Assembly: GCF_017115085.1 (NCBI RefSeq)
Contig: NZ_JABXKJ010000247.1
Location: forward strand, 96,554-160,553
Origin: Nostoc sp. NMS7
Lineage (GTDB): Bacteria; Cyanobacteriota; Cyanobacteriia; Cyanobacteriales; Nostocaceae
DNA length: 64,000 bases
Direction: 5' to 3'
Shown here one piece after another: positions 1 to 9,065 of this stretch (positions are counted from its first letter, which is position 1; each line of letters starts with the position of its first letter). The translations under genes were made by a program, and so were the position numbers. Under the pieces are notes generated by a model. That model saw nothing but the letters and a program-made list of their open reading frames with translations, was not told where the DNA came from and did no database searches.

Positions 1-475
1 TGATGCTAATGTGATCATGTTGGCAACTGGAACAGGTATTGCCCCGATGCGGGCTTATCTGTGGCGTCAGTTTAAAGATGCGGAAAGAGCAGCTAACCCA
101 GAATATGAATTTAAAGGATTCTCTTGGCTAATATTTGGCGTGCCGACAACTCCAAACCTCTTATATAAGGAAGAACTGGAAGAAATTCAACAAAAATATC
201 CTGATAACTTCCGCCTGACTGGTGCCATCAGCCGTGAACAGAAAAATCCCCAAGGCGGTAGGATGTATATCCAAGACCGCGTAGCGGAACATGCAGATGA
301 ATTGTGGCAGTTGATTAAAAATGAAAAAACCCACACCTACATCTGCGGTTTGCGCGGTATGGAAGAAGGTATCGATGCAGCCTTAACAACTGCTGCTGCT
401 AAGGAAGGCGTAACCTGGAGTGATTACCAGAAGCAACTCAAGAAAGCCGGTCGTTGGCACGTAGAAACATACTAA
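1..475 (+). CDS. petH: Ferredoxin--NADP(+) reductase, C-terminal part (5' end outside window)
   Basis: Only the last ~158 codons are present; the frame is already open at base 2. FNR passes electrons from photosystem I-reduced ferredoxin to NADP+ at the thylakoid surface. The sequence shows the NADP-binding half: LATGTGIAPMR (the GTGIAP loop), a FSWLIFGVP strand, the YICGLRGMEEGID segment that contacts the nucleotide, and the C-terminal aromatic residue in WHVETY that stacks on the flavin. Cyanobacterial PetH normally has an N-terminal CpcD-like linker domain; whether it is present cannot be seen here. The gene is followed by a repeat-rich spacer and then by hom on the same strand. Family assignment is very secure. 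Confidence 0.96.
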   Translation, partial: DANVIMLATGTGIAPMRAYLWRQFKDAERAANPEYEFKGFSWLIFGVPTTPNLLYKEELEEIQQKYPDNFRLTGAISREQKNPQGGRMYIQDRVAEHADELWQLIKNEKTHTYICGLRGMEEGIDAALTTAAAKEGVTWSDYQKQLKKAGRWHVETY

Positions 476-764
476 GTTAGTCATTGGTCACTGGTACTGA
501 GCGAAGTCGAAGTATTGGTCATTAGTCATTAGTCACTTGTACTGAGCGTTCGCGTAGCGTCTCGTAGAGAAGTCGTTGGCGTTCGCGTTAGCGTCTCTGA
601 AAGAGAAGCCTCTCGTAGAGAAGTATTAGTTTTAGACAGAGGACGAAGGACGAAGGACAAAGGACAAAGGACGAATGACAAAATGATAAAGGAAGCAGGA
701 TAATCAGTAGGTAGGGCAAATGCTCTACCTACAATTGTTGTTGCTGAAATTGGGTGCAAAATTT
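476..764. repeat. Repeat-filled spacer between petH and hom
   Basis: The spacer has no credible gene. It holds heptanucleotide runs of the type found in heterocystous cyanobacteria (GTCATTA units near 515-537; GGACGAA/GGACAAA units near 640-680) and palindromic fragments built on GTAGCGTCTCGTAGAGAAG near 554-630. The same palindromic motif family recurs at 29.5, 33.7, 56.9 and 63.4 kb. Open frames on either strand here are repeat artefacts. Confidence 0.75.
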
Positions 765-2051
765 GTGGGTGTGAAACTAGGAATACTGGGGTTAGGCACT
801 GTAGGAACGGGAACAGTGCAGTTGTTGCAAGATTGGGCTGGGCGTCATCCGTTGTTGCAAGAGATAGAAATCCATCGGGTGGGAGTCCGATCGCTCGATA
901 AACCCCGTGCAGTAGAATTGTCTACGGAAGTCTTAACTACAGATTTAGAAGCCATTGTCAACGATCCGGCAGTGGATATAGTTGTGGAGGTAATGGGCGG
1001 ACTGGAGCCGGCGCGATCGCTCATCCTGAAAGCTTTAAGTAATGGTAAACACGTAGTCACCGCCAATAAAGCAGCGATCGCCCGCTTTGGGGCAGAAATT
1101 TTCACAACTGCCAATGAAGCTGGCGTATACGTGATGATAGAAGCCTCTGTGGGTGGTGGGATTCCGGTGATTCAACCCCTAAAGCAGTCTTTAAGTGTTA
1201 ACCGTATTCACACTATAACTGGCATCGTTAACGGTACAACTAACTACATCCTGACGCGGATGCAAACAGAAGGTAGCAACTTCAGTGATGTTTTAGCTGA
1301 TGCCCAGCGTTTGGGTTATGCTGAGGCTGACCCGACAGCCGATGTCGAGGGCTTAGACGCAGCCGATAAAATTGCGATCTTGGCATCGTTAGGCTTTGGC
1401 GGACGGATCAACCTGCAAGATGTATATACTGAGGGAATTCGGCAAGTCAGCAAAACAGATATTGCCTACGCCGAAAAATTAGGATTTGTAATTAAATTAT
1501 TAGCGATCGCTAAACGTAATACTCCCTCATCGCCTCTCTCGATCAGAGTTCATCCGACTTTAGTGCCTCAAGCTCACCCTTTGGCTAGCATCAATGGCGT
1601 TTACAATGCCATTCTTGTCGAAGGAGAACCCATCGGGCAAGTAATGTTTTTCGGCCCCGGTGCTGGTGCCGGTGCAACCGCCAGTGCTGTCACATCGGAT
1701 ATTTTGAATTTAGTTGCTGTCCTCAAAACCAATACAGCAGTTGCAAATCCATTATTAGCTTGTGGACATCAGGAATATTGCCAAATTGCACCAATGGCAG
1801 AACTGACAACTCGGTTTTATGCCCGTTTCCTCACAAATGACCAACCCGGAGTTATTGGTAAATTGGGTACTTGCTTTGGGAATTATGGCGTTAGCTTAGA
1901 GTCAATTGTCCAAACTGGCTTTCAAGGGGAACTAGCAGAGATTGTGGTTGTTACCCATGATGTGCGGGAAGGCAACTTTCGGCAAGCTTTGGCAGAAATT
2001 CGGAATTTGTCAGCGATCGAAAGTATTCCTAGTTTACTGCGTGTACTTTGA
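765..2051 (+). CDS. hom: Homoserine dehydrogenase
   Basis: NAD(P)-dependent reduction of aspartate semialdehyde to homoserine, the branch point to threonine and methionine; cytoplasmic. The protein opens with the Rossmann motif GILGLGTVGTG, followed by the substrate-site stretch ANKAAIARFG, then GGGIPVIQPLKQSL and GIVNGTTNYILTRM, which are hallmarks of the family. A C-terminal ACT regulatory domain covers about the last 80 residues (FYARFLTNDQPGVIGKLG). An ATG at 720 would add 15 residues that do not resemble the family, so the GTG at 765 (VGVKLGILG) is preferred; a TTG at 741 is a weaker alternative. With this start the protein is 428 aa, the usual cyanobacterial length. The gene appears monocistronic. 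Confidence 0.93.
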   Translation: MGVKLGILGLGTVGTGTVQLLQDWAGRHPLLQEIEIHRVGVRSLDKPRAVELSTEVLTTDLEAIVNDPAVDIVVEVMGGLEPARSLILKALSNGKHVVTANKAAIARFGAEIFTTANEAGVYVMIEASVGGGIPVIQPLKQSLSVNRIHTITGIVNGTTNYILTRMQTEGSNFSDVLADAQRLGYAEADPTADVEGLDAADKIAILASLGFGGRINLQDVYTEGIRQVSKTDIAYAEKLGFVIKLLAIAKRNTPSSPLSIRVHPTLVPQAHPLASINGVYNAILVEGEPIGQVMFFGPGAGAGATASAVTSDILNLVAVLKTNTAVANPLLACGHQEYCQIAPMAELTTRFYARFLTNDQPGVIGKLGTCFGNYGVSLESIVQTGFQGELAEIVVVTHDVREGNFRQALAEIRNLSAIESIPSLLRVL

Positions 2052-2063
2052 GATTAGTCCAAA

Positions 2064-2095
2064 GTGCGATCGCTCGGTATTGAACCAGAAGCTTA
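2064..2095 (+). pseudogene. Relic of a Uma2 gene 3' end
   Basis: About 32 bases just after hom encode RSLGIEPEA followed by TAG. They nearly repeat the last 32 bases of the intact Uma2 gene (2950-2981), which also ends RSLGIEPEA. The core shared string contains GCGATCGCTCGG and TTGAACCAGAAGC. This looks like the tail of a second, otherwise deleted Uma2 copy, or a local gene-conversion scar. It has no coding capacity of its own. Confidence 0.6.
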
Positions 2096-2150
2096 GGTCT
2101 ATTGCTAAACTAAAAAACAACCCTTACCTTACTCCTGCAAAGGTAGTCTT

Positions 2151-2981
2151 ATGACCTCTGCAACCGATCCATCCACCGCCCTCACTCCTTTTCCCGACCA
2201 TACGCAGCTACCAGAGTCCGATGGTACTTTCGTAAGCCAGTCGCTTGCGGGGGTTCCCCCCGTTGTGCGAACTGGCGGGAAAAATTGGCAAGAGCATCCC
2301 CAAAGCATCTTACTCACTGACTCGATTACACCCGTCCTTAAACAATTACATCCTGAAGGTCAATATTGTATAGGTCAGGACTTAGGTATTTACTGGCGCT
2401 TGACAGACCCCCCAGAACGAGGAGCAGAAGCACCAGATTGGTTTTATGTAGCAAATGTACCGCCCTTGCTCGATGGACAAACGCGGAGGTCTTATGTACT
2501 GTGGCGAGAATTTATTGCCCCTTTGATTACCTTGGAATTTGTCTCTGGGAATGGTAATGAAGAACGAGATAGAACCCCTTGGCAAGGTAAATTTTGGATT
2601 TATGAGCAAGTAATTCATCCAGCTTTTTACGGCATTTATGAAGTGAATAAAGCCAGTGTGGAAGTTTATCACCTTATTGAAGGACAATATCAGCTCTTAG
2701 CAGCAAATGAACGGGGACATTATCCTATTGCCCCTTTGGGAGTTGAGTTAGGGTTATGGCAAGGAGAATATCAGAATGCGGAATTACCCTGGCTGCGCTG
2801 GTGGGATTTGCAAGGTAATTTGTTGTTGAGTGGCGAGGAAAGAGCGGCACAGGAAAGCCAAAGAGCGGAATTAGAAAGTCAAAGGGCGGAATTAGAAAGT
2901 CAAAGGGCGGAACTAGAAAGCCAAAGAGCCGATCGCTTAAGTGCCCAATTGCGATCGCTCGGCATTGAACCAGAAGCCTAA
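2151..2981 (+). CDS. Uma2-family (DUF820) putative PD-(D/E)XK endonuclease
   Basis: 276 aa. Uma2/DUF820 proteins are abundant in cyanobacteria, have a restriction-endonuclease fold and no settled cellular role. The fold is recognisable around residues 75-190: APDWFYVANVPPLL, then the acidic strand ITLEFVSGNGNEERD, then GKFWIYEQVIHPAFYGIYE and VEVYHL, as in other members. The C-terminus has four near-perfect ESQRAEL heptads (coiled coil), encoded by a 21-bp tandem repeat near 2850-2930, then RSLGIEPEA. Residues ~29-43 (SQSLAGVPPVVRTGG) lie in a palindromic repeat (2235-2279) that looks like an in-frame insertion. The ATG start agrees with the family-like N-terminus MTSATDPSTALTPFPD. Confidence 0.85.
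   Translation: MTSATDPSTALTPFPDHTQLPESDGTFVSQSLAGVPPVVRTGGKNWQEHPQSILLTDSITPVLKQLHPEGQYCIGQDLGIYWRLTDPPERGAEAPDWFYVANVPPLLDGQTRRSYVLWREFIAPLITLEFVSGNGNEERDRTPWQGKFWIYEQVIHPAFYGIYEVNKASVEVYHLIEGQYQLLAANERGHYPIAPLGVELGLWQGEYQNAELPWLRWWDLQGNLLLSGEERAAQESQRAELESQRAELESQRAELESQRADRLSAQLRSLGIEPEA
2235..2279 (+). repeat. Palindromic repeat inside the Uma2 coding region
   Basis: The 45-bp stretch folds as GCCAGT...GCGGGGG-TT-CCCCCC...ACTGGC. A related palindrome (GCCACT...GCGGGTTTCCCGC...AGTGGC) lies in non-coding DNA at about 43978-44020, so this belongs to a dispersed family. Its length is a multiple of three and keeps the Uma2 frame open, adding about 15 residues. Confidence 0.6.
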
Positions 2982-3124
2982 TGTTTTTGGACGATTTTCC
3001 CAGAAAGTCAACACCTTAGCTGGGGTTAGGTTTCGCGTTAGATTTTCCACATAACATGAAAATCTAGAGTAAGCATAACCTTAAGTATTGACTCATGACT
3101 TGACCAAGCAACAATGGTTAATAA

Positions 3125-4516
3125 CTATAAAATTTGCAGAACAACTAATGTCATATCATCAGTGTTTTGTTTATCAGCACCGATGAATTCCTGAACTTGG
3201 TCAAATAGGTAATCCACAATTTCTTGTGGTCCATTGCAGTACTTACAAGCCGTATTGAAGCCAGCCACAAAATTGTCTTCATCGAAGCGATCGCCACCTG
3301 CGGCAGCAGCATCGGTCAAACCATCTGTATAGTAAATAATTGTATCCCCAGGCTCTAATTGTACCTGGGCATCTTCATATTGGCTGTTAGCATCCAAACC
3401 GATTAACATTCCCAAAGTATCTAAACGGCTGACAGTTTTTGTTGCTGCGTGCCACCACAAGGGAGGATTGTGTGCCGCATTGCTATAAGACAAAATTCGC
3501 TTATGGGGATTATATTCTGAGTAAAATACCGTTACAAAGCGGTGGGAATTTTCCAAATCCGCATACATAACTCTATTTAAGTTTTGCAAAATTCTTGCTG
3601 GGGAATTACCATGTAGCACTTCTCCCCGTAGCATTCCCCGCATCATCGTCATAATTAGCGCCGCAGGGACACCTTTGCCCATGACATCTCCAATAACCAA
3701 ACCCCAACGACTAGTTTCTGTGCCGTCTTTGGTATTGGGTTGAATCTTATTGTCAGTGGTAGCAAAAAAGTCGTAGTAGTCTCCGCCAACACGATTGGCA
3801 GGTTTACAGCGTGCTGCTACCACTGCACCAGGGATTGTGGGGCATTGACGTGGCAAAAGTCGCCGTTGAATTTCTGCACCAATTTCTAGTTCTTGATCTA
3901 GGCGTTCTTTTTTTCTTAGTTCTACAGCTAGTTCATCGTTTTCGATCGCTACTGCTGTTTGGTCTGCTACTAACCTAACTAACTTTTGCCTAGTTTCTGT
4001 CCAACTATATTCTGGATCGCGGCTCAAGACATAAAGCCATCCCCGTTCTGTATGCTTCACCAGAATCGCCGTACCAAAGATTTGCACATCTGGCCCCAAA
4101 TAGCGATGCATCTGGTCATCCAAAATCCCCGTGGCATTCGCTAAAGGGGCCGTATTGGGCATAAGCGTGATTTGACTGCTGGCTATTTCTAGCGCTTTGC
4201 GGATATTTTTTCGCTGGCGACTATCTTGCCAATGTAACTGTTCTAGCCTGACTTGACCATTAGGTTTGTAGAGAAACAGGGCGCTGCCGTCTGCATCTGT
4301 AACTCTTGTTGCCATCAGGGGGATTAGTTCCAAAAACTGATTCAAATTATTGAAACTTCTCAGGGCAAATCCTAAAGAACTTAGCAAATCTTGAATTTTG
4401 TTTTGTTCCCGGTGCAACCTTGCCACGAGTTCTTTTAGTGCTACGACTGGTGTGACATCCGTCGCGGCACTACTATTGTTTTCAATGGGTTGAGAGGGCA
4501 GTTGAGACACAGGCAC
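3125..4516 (-). CDS. GAF-domain SpoIIE/RsbU-type serine phosphatase (PP2C family)
   Basis: 463 aa. The product should dephosphorylate a Ser/Thr-phosphorylated protein, typically an anti-sigma-antagonist of the STAS type. An N-terminal GAF-like sensor occupies roughly residues 40-195 and is joined by a short coiled coil (KKERLDQELEIGAEIQRRLL) to a PPM/SpoIIE catalytic domain. Metal-binding motifs are visible: GGDYYDFF, VIGDVMGKGVPAAL, YYTDGLTDA and DDMTLVVL. Translation starts at a GTG (4514-4516), with another GTG two codons on; no ATG lies nearby. It is the last gene of a leftward block after DUF502, nusB and ftsY, an order I recall as common in cyanobacteria. Its target is not identifiable here. 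Confidence 0.9.
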   Translation of the reverse strand: MPVSQLPSQPIENNSSAATDVTPVVALKELVARLHREQNKIQDLLSSLGFALRSFNNLNQFLELIPLMATRVTDADGSALFLYKPNGQVRLEQLHWQDSRQRKNIRKALEIASSQITLMPNTAPLANATGILDDQMHRYLGPDVQIFGTAILVKHTERGWLYVLSRDPEYSWTETRQKLVRLVADQTAVAIENDELAVELRKKERLDQELEIGAEIQRRLLPRQCPTIPGAVVAARCKPANRVGGDYYDFFATTDNKIQPNTKDGTETSRWGLVIGDVMGKGVPAALIMTMMRGMLRGEVLHGNSPARILQNLNRVMYADLENSHRFVTVFYSEYNPHKRILSYSNAAHNPPLWWHAATKTVSRLDTLGMLIGLDANSQYEDAQVQLEPGDTIIYYTDGLTDAAAAGGDRFDEDNFVAGFNTACKYCNGPQEIVDYLFDQVQEFIGADKQNTDDMTLVVLQIL

Positions 4517-4936
4517 AGGTATTATTGCACTTTATATTGGCAGATTTTAGATTACTTATAAACCTTTTGGCTTTGGCATTGCTAAACCATATTTAGGCAA
4601 GAGTTGTCATTTTAGCAAGAGTATAAAGACGTAACAGGCAAATTTTATCGGTATTTTATTTGCTTATTGTATTTCTGATGGAATATTACTAATTTCAAAT
4701 CATGTATTTTTAGTCAAAACCCAACCCGTAAAAATTACTAGTTTTGGTGATAGTTCAGAAAGCTTTTCATTTTCTCATAACTTAATTCTCAAAGCATATC
4801 TCTAAAGTCATCAAAATACTCTATTCAAAGAATAATTTCTCAGGCTTTCAGAGTAACTATTTGGGCAGAGGCAACTAGGAAACTAGAAGTTTTTTGAGTG
4901 AAAACCTCTAGAAGCGCTCAAATCGGGCTTGGTTTG
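4517..4936. other. 420-bp spacer without a recognised gene
   Basis: AT-rich sequence upstream of the phosphatase gene. I see no coding region, repeat family or clear hairpin. It presumably carries the promoter of the leftward phosphatase gene, but no convincing -35/-10 pair stands out. Confidence 0.5.
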
Positions 4937-5122
4937 CTAAAAAACAGACTTAGACTCATTCCCAAACCTGAGAATATCTAAATAAGTCTTCAAATACTTA
5001 ATTTGTATACCATAATTGCCGACATAATCGCCAAGATTGAGCTTTTCCATTTGGAATTTCTCGTTTTGCGAATTTTGAGTTGCTGAAGATGCAAAACTTA
5101 AACCCATTGAAAGTTTAACCAT
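4937..5122 (-). CDS. Possible small protein, 61 aa, unknown
   Basis: An open frame with ATG start encodes a 61-residue peptide beginning MVKLSMGLSFASSA and ending RFGNESKSVF. A GAGAGG motif lies 11 bases before the ATG and a stronger GGAGGAAA further upstream, so translation is plausible. The sequence is not low complexity and does not look like a shadow of another gene. The N-terminal third is small and polar with a hydrophobic patch, the rest mixed (GDYVGNYGIQIKYLKTYLDI). I recognise no family. It stands alone between two ~400-bp spacers. A precursor peptide is conceivable but nothing nearby suggests a processing enzyme. Confidence 0.35.
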   Translation of the reverse strand: MVKLSMGLSFASSATQNSQNEKFQMEKLNLGDYVGNYGIQIKYLKTYLDILRFGNESKSVF

Positions 5123-5521
5123 CAGAGTTCAAACCTCTCAATTTCCTCCAAAAATATTTATGGATATTTTCGCAAGGAATATTTGAGAATACATCTGAAA
5201 TCGATCCCACAATACTTGTATTTGTGGGGGTGAGCATCTCGCCTGCGCTTTAAATTGCTGCAAGATGCGAGTTTACGGCCTTTTGGATGTCGCAACTAAA
5301 TGCCCGTGCTGCTACATTTAAAAAGCCTATTCAGGGTGTCAAAAAGGGCATTAGCTGGAAATTTTAGCAAAAGCCACCGATTGATGATGACAAATTCATG
5401 ATTTTAGGAATTGATCTGTTTCCAGTATTGTGTTTCTAATTAGTTCAAGTGATAATACCAGATCAGTTACACCTAAATTTATCAGTTTGTCAAGAAAATT
5501 TTTTAATTCCAAATTTTTCAA
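5123..5521. other. 400-bp spacer without a recognised gene
   Basis: Spacer between the ftsY stop codon and the 61-aa frame. It contains stretches such as GCATCTCGCCTGCGC and GCAAGATGCGAG resembling fragments of dispersed repeats, but no gene or clear terminator hairpin. Confidence 0.45.
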
Positions 5522-7153
5522 CTAGCCACTCAAAAGAGCTTCGACAAACTCATAGCTCGAAAAGGGGCGTAGGTCTTCAATTCCTTCGCCAGCACCAATA
5601 AAGCGAATGGGTAAACCTAGCTGCTGCACAACGGCAAGGGCAACGCCGCCTTTGGCAGTACCATCTAGTTTGGTTAAGACAACGCCACTCAGTTGGGCAG
5701 CTTGGGAGAAAACTTCGGCTTGCCGCAGTCCATTTTGACCTAAAGTGGCATCTAGAACCAACAGTGATTCTACTTTGGCATTTGGGGCTTTTTTGGCGAT
5801 AATTCGCCGGATTTTGCCGAGTTCATCCATTAAATTTTTCTTGTTTTGCAGTCGCCCAGCTGTATCTATCAGAAGTAATTCGCTTTGACGTGCTTGAGCG
5901 GCGGCGATCGCATCAAATACAACTGCTGCCGGATCTGTATTCTTTCCCGGATTGGCAATTACTTCTACACCACTTCTACTACCCCAAACCTTCACCTGTT
6001 CCACGGCGGCGGCGCGGAAGGTGTCTGCTGCCCCAATCAAGCATTTATAGCCAGATTTTTGTCCCAAGTGGGCAATTTTGCCGATGGTGGTAGTTTTACC
6101 GGCACCATTCACCCCAGTAATTAACCAAATATTCAAGGTTTCTTTTTCTGGGGTAAAGCTAGTTTTGTGGGATGTAATGCTTGGCGCATCCAGCATATCC
6201 CGGAGAATTTTTTTCAGGTAAGCGATCGCTTCTTCAGGTGCGGTGACTTCTTCTCGAAGTTTTTTCTGTAGGGCATTGATAATAAAGTCTGTCGCCTCTA
6301 CACCCACATCAGCTTGTAGGAGCAATGCCTCAATTTCCGTCACAGCAGCTTGGTTTAGCGGTCCTTGACCAACGATCGCCTTCAGTTGGTTAAGAATACT
6401 ACGGCGAGTTTTGTCTAACCCTTGCCGGAGCTTTTTCAGCCAGGTAATTTCTTCAATAGAAACGTCTTCTGGACTTCTACCTTGAGCTGCTAGGACTTTC
6501 GCCGACCAGACAAACCCATCATCAAATACCAGTCCGGGAATTTCCTCTCCTGTCTCTAAAGTTGCAGCTATTGGCTGTACTATCTCCGGTTCTGGGACTT
6601 CAATCGCGGTGGCTATTAGTTGTTCGAGTTTGGCTTGCCGTTCTGCTGCCGCCCGTTCTAAGAAGGATAATGCAACTGGTGCTGTTGCCTCTGGCGTAGC
6701 TAGTGGTTCGGTGGGTGTTGGTTCAACTTCAATTGCCGTTAGTTCTGGGCTTTTGACATCTGGCTGATCAGCAATTGCTGCTACTGATGAATCTTCTGTA
6801 ATTTCTGACTCAGTAGCCGCTTGGATAACTTCTGGCTGTGCTGTTTCTACGGTTGTACTAACAGGTTCCTCAGTTGCTTTTGGTTCGGTGATTTGGGCAA
6901 TTGCCGTTTCTGCGGTTTCAGGTTGTGCTGAATCAGGCGGAGTTTCTACTACCTCAACTTGTTGTTTTTGCTGAATATTTTTATAGGCAGCTTTAGCAAA
7001 CGCCAACAAGTCTGCCGTTGTGTCTGGTGCAGTTTCAGTAGTTGGTGTTGACGTTTCGGCTGGCTCTGGTTGGGGTTCTTGTGCAGGAGGAGTTTCTTCC
7101 TGTTTCTGATCAGAGGAATCGTTATATTTACGACGGAACCAATTAAAAACCAT
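5522..7153 (-). CDS. ftsY: Signal recognition particle receptor FtsY
   Basis: SRP receptor GTPase that docks ribosome-SRP complexes at the membrane for cotranslational insertion. The first ~210 residues form an acidic Pro/Thr/Glu/Ala-rich region (the A domain). The NG domain follows: a helical N domain (TRRSILNQLKAIVG), the P-loop GVNGAGKTTTIGK near residue 350, DTFRAAAVEQ, the G3 motif DTAGRLQNKKNLMDEL, TKLDGTAKGG and the closing GEGIEDLRPF. At 543 aa it is typical for filamentous cyanobacteria with a long A domain. The start MVFNWFRRKYN gives the amphipathic membrane-targeting N-terminus common in FtsY. It lies 131 bp after nusB on the same strand, likely in one transcription block with DUF502, nusB and the phosphatase. 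Confidence 0.97.
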   Translation of the reverse strand: MVFNWFRRKYNDSSDQKQEETPPAQEPQPEPAETSTPTTETAPDTTADLLAFAKAAYKNIQQKQQVEVVETPPDSAQPETAETAIAQITEPKATEEPVSTTVETAQPEVIQAATESEITEDSSVAAIADQPDVKSPELTAIEVEPTPTEPLATPEATAPVALSFLERAAAERQAKLEQLIATAIEVPEPEIVQPIAATLETGEEIPGLVFDDGFVWSAKVLAAQGRSPEDVSIEEITWLKKLRQGLDKTRRSILNQLKAIVGQGPLNQAAVTEIEALLLQADVGVEATDFIINALQKKLREEVTAPEEAIAYLKKILRDMLDAPSITSHKTSFTPEKETLNIWLITGVNGAGKTTTIGKIAHLGQKSGYKCLIGAADTFRAAAVEQVKVWGSRSGVEVIANPGKNTDPAAVVFDAIAAAQARQSELLLIDTAGRLQNKKNLMDELGKIRRIIAKKAPNAKVESLLVLDATLGQNGLRQAEVFSQAAQLSGVVLTKLDGTAKGGVALAVVQQLGLPIRFIGAGEGIEDLRPFSSYEFVEALLSG

Positions 7154-7284
7154 TGCAGCAGTATTGGTTATATGAATTATGAGTTATAACTTTAATTTAA
7201 CTTGGGCGATTGGGCATTGTAAAAACACTTTCTTCATCCCCTTGTCTCCCTTGTCTCCCTCATTCGGAAAATAAGTATAAAAAA

Positions 7285-7926
7285 CTACGCACTTTTCTTC
7301 TGCTCACTGACTCGGCGCAAAACACCGTTAATAAACCGATGACCATCGTCTCCACTGTAGCGTTTGGCTAGCTCCACAGCTTCGTTGATGGCGATACTGT
7401 CTGGAACTCCTAAGAACTTCATTTCTGCCACAGCGATTTGCAGGATATCGCGGTCAATTTGGGCGAGGCGAGTTATTTGCCAATCTACTAAGGCAGTAGA
7501 AAGTAGTTCATCTATAATGTGTCTATTTTCGTTGACGGTAATCACAAGCTCTTTAGCGTAATTACGGACTCCCTTATCCTGATTAGCTAGCTGAATCAAT
7601 ACTGGGAAATCAACTGCCGTACCCAACTGATTGATTGCTGTCTGGGTGCAGGCGATCGCTTCTTGAAGCATTGTTCTGGCACTATCGAGGTCTGAGGCCC
7701 GAGTTTGGCTACTTAAGAGGCGATCGTTACTGCGTTGCAGTTCACCTGCGGCATTATTTAGAGTATCTTGCACTTCTGAGGTCAGAGTGCGTACTGCTCC
7801 TAGCAACAACTTTGATACTAATTGATCGTCTTCCAATTTATCTAATTTCTTGGGGTTGACTGGCAATTGGCTAATGCTTAAAAGCGCCAATTCACGAGCA
7901 ATTTGCTGGGGTTTACGAGGTTGCAT
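7285..7926 (-). CDS. nusB: Transcription antitermination factor NusB
   Basis: 213 aa, RNA-binding helical protein that acts with NusE (S10) at boxA in rRNA antitermination. The N-terminal motif ARELALLSISQLP and the C-terminal segment DRDILQIAVAEMKF, SIAINEAVELAKRYSGDDGHRFINGVLRRV are diagnostic. It is longer than the ~140 aa bacterial norm because a central helical insertion (roughly residues 50-110) separates the two halves, as is usual in cyanobacteria. It sits between the DUF502 gene upstream and ftsY downstream on the same strand. Confidence 0.95.
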   Translation of the reverse strand: MQPRKPQQIARELALLSISQLPVNPKKLDKLEDDQLVSKLLLGAVRTLTSEVQDTLNNAAGELQRSNDRLLSSQTRASDLDSARTMLQEAIACTQTAINQLGTAVDFPVLIQLANQDKGVRNYAKELVITVNENRHIIDELLSTALVDWQITRLAQIDRDILQIAVAEMKFLGVPDSIAINEAVELAKRYSGDDGHRFINGVLRRVSEQKKSA

Positions 7927-8051
7927 AAAACTGAGGGGTGATTGTGCGAGAACTGATTAACTTGGGAGGCAAACCTATAATCATATCAATTTTGGCACAG
8001 TAAAACAACAATATATATAACGTATTTGCTTATGACTTTGCCAGATTGATT

Positions 8052-8816
8052 TTAAATTTCTTCAACCGGAATAACTTGCTGCTTGATTTCGTCGTGTTTC
8101 GCTTCCAATGTGGGCTGTTTGGGGAAAACCAAGGACGGATTGGGGGCGACAATGCCGCCTGATACAACTATTTTAAAGGCATCCTCAATCGACATGGAGA
8201 GGTTCACCACCTCATCTTCAGGAACGACTGCGTACCATCCGGTAGTCGGATTTGGGGTGGTGGGGATAAAAACACTTAGCACGGGGCAAGACATCTGGGC
8301 TTGGATATCACTGCTGATTGCACCAGTCACAAAGCCGATCGCCCAAATTCCGCGGCGGGGATACTCTACCAAAATTACACGGCGAAACTTGCCATTTGAA
8401 TCTTTTAATATTGTTTCCAAAAGCTGTTTAAGGGTTTTGTATACCTGTCCAGCTAAAGGAATCGCCTGTAATAATCGCTCCCCAAAATCTAACAACCACC
8501 GCCCAGCAATATTTCGAGCCATCAAGCCCATCAAGAGAATACTTAATAGTGGTACAGCAAATCCTACTAATAAATTCAGTATATTTACTAAAATTGGGTT
8601 TAACCCATCAAAGGGATTCAATTGTTTGGGAATTTGGGTAAGGAAGTTGATTACCCAAGTAGCAATGGTAATTGTCAACCAGATAGTGGTTGCTAGGGGA
8701 ATTACTACCAATAAACCAGCAATCAGGTCGTTTTTTAAGTCCTGTTTTAGGCGATCGATTACCAAGCCCCGATTCTCCTGTTTTAAGCTAGAGGAACTTT
8801 TGTTATTGCGATCCAT
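8052..8816 (-). CDS. DUF502 family membrane protein
   Basis: About 254 aa from the preferred start MDRNNKSSSS at 8816; the frame stays open upstream to 8960 but that extension (MYAYRKIADFQQ) does not resemble the family. DUF502 proteins are small integral membrane proteins of unknown function. Two long hydrophobic segments are visible (DLIAGLLVVIPLATTIWLTI and ILVNILNLLVGFAVPLLSIL), followed by the conserved stretch IPLAGQVYKTLKQLLETI and the soluble motif FIPTTPNPTTGWYAVVPEDE. It is the first gene of the leftward block leading to nusB and ftsY, ~125 bp before nusB. The linkage to nusB and ftsY hints at co-regulation rather than a shared function. Confidence 0.88.
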   Translation of the reverse strand: MDRNNKSSSSLKQENRGLVIDRLKQDLKNDLIAGLLVVIPLATTIWLTITIATWVINFLTQIPKQLNPFDGLNPILVNILNLLVGFAVPLLSILLMGLMARNIAGRWLLDFGERLLQAIPLAGQVYKTLKQLLETILKDSNGKFRRVILVEYPRRGIWAIGFVTGAISSDIQAQMSCPVLSVFIPTTPNPTTGWYAVVPEDEVVNLSMSIEDAFKIVVSGGIVAPNPSLVFPKQPTLEAKHDEIKQQVIPVEEI

Positions 8817-9065
8817 ACCAGCAGATTCGTCAAATTCCGAAGACTTTAACTTTAGGCAGTTTTTGCTGCAAGTAACTCTCCAAAAGGCTAGCAAGTTGGC
8901 TGCTGCCCCAAAAATACGTACTTGTTGCTGGAAATCAGCTATTTTCCTATAAGCATACACATAGACAGTGAACTACCCACACTGACTTGGAGTACCTTTT
9001 CGTTTTTAAAGCCCTTTTAACTGTTTCAAACTGTAATGCGTAATCTTTCTAATCTCCAGTTCCCT

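Noticed and set aside
8083..8952. 289-codon + frame opposite the DUF502 gene
   Set aside because: Antisense shadow of a well-supported gene; no family resemblance.
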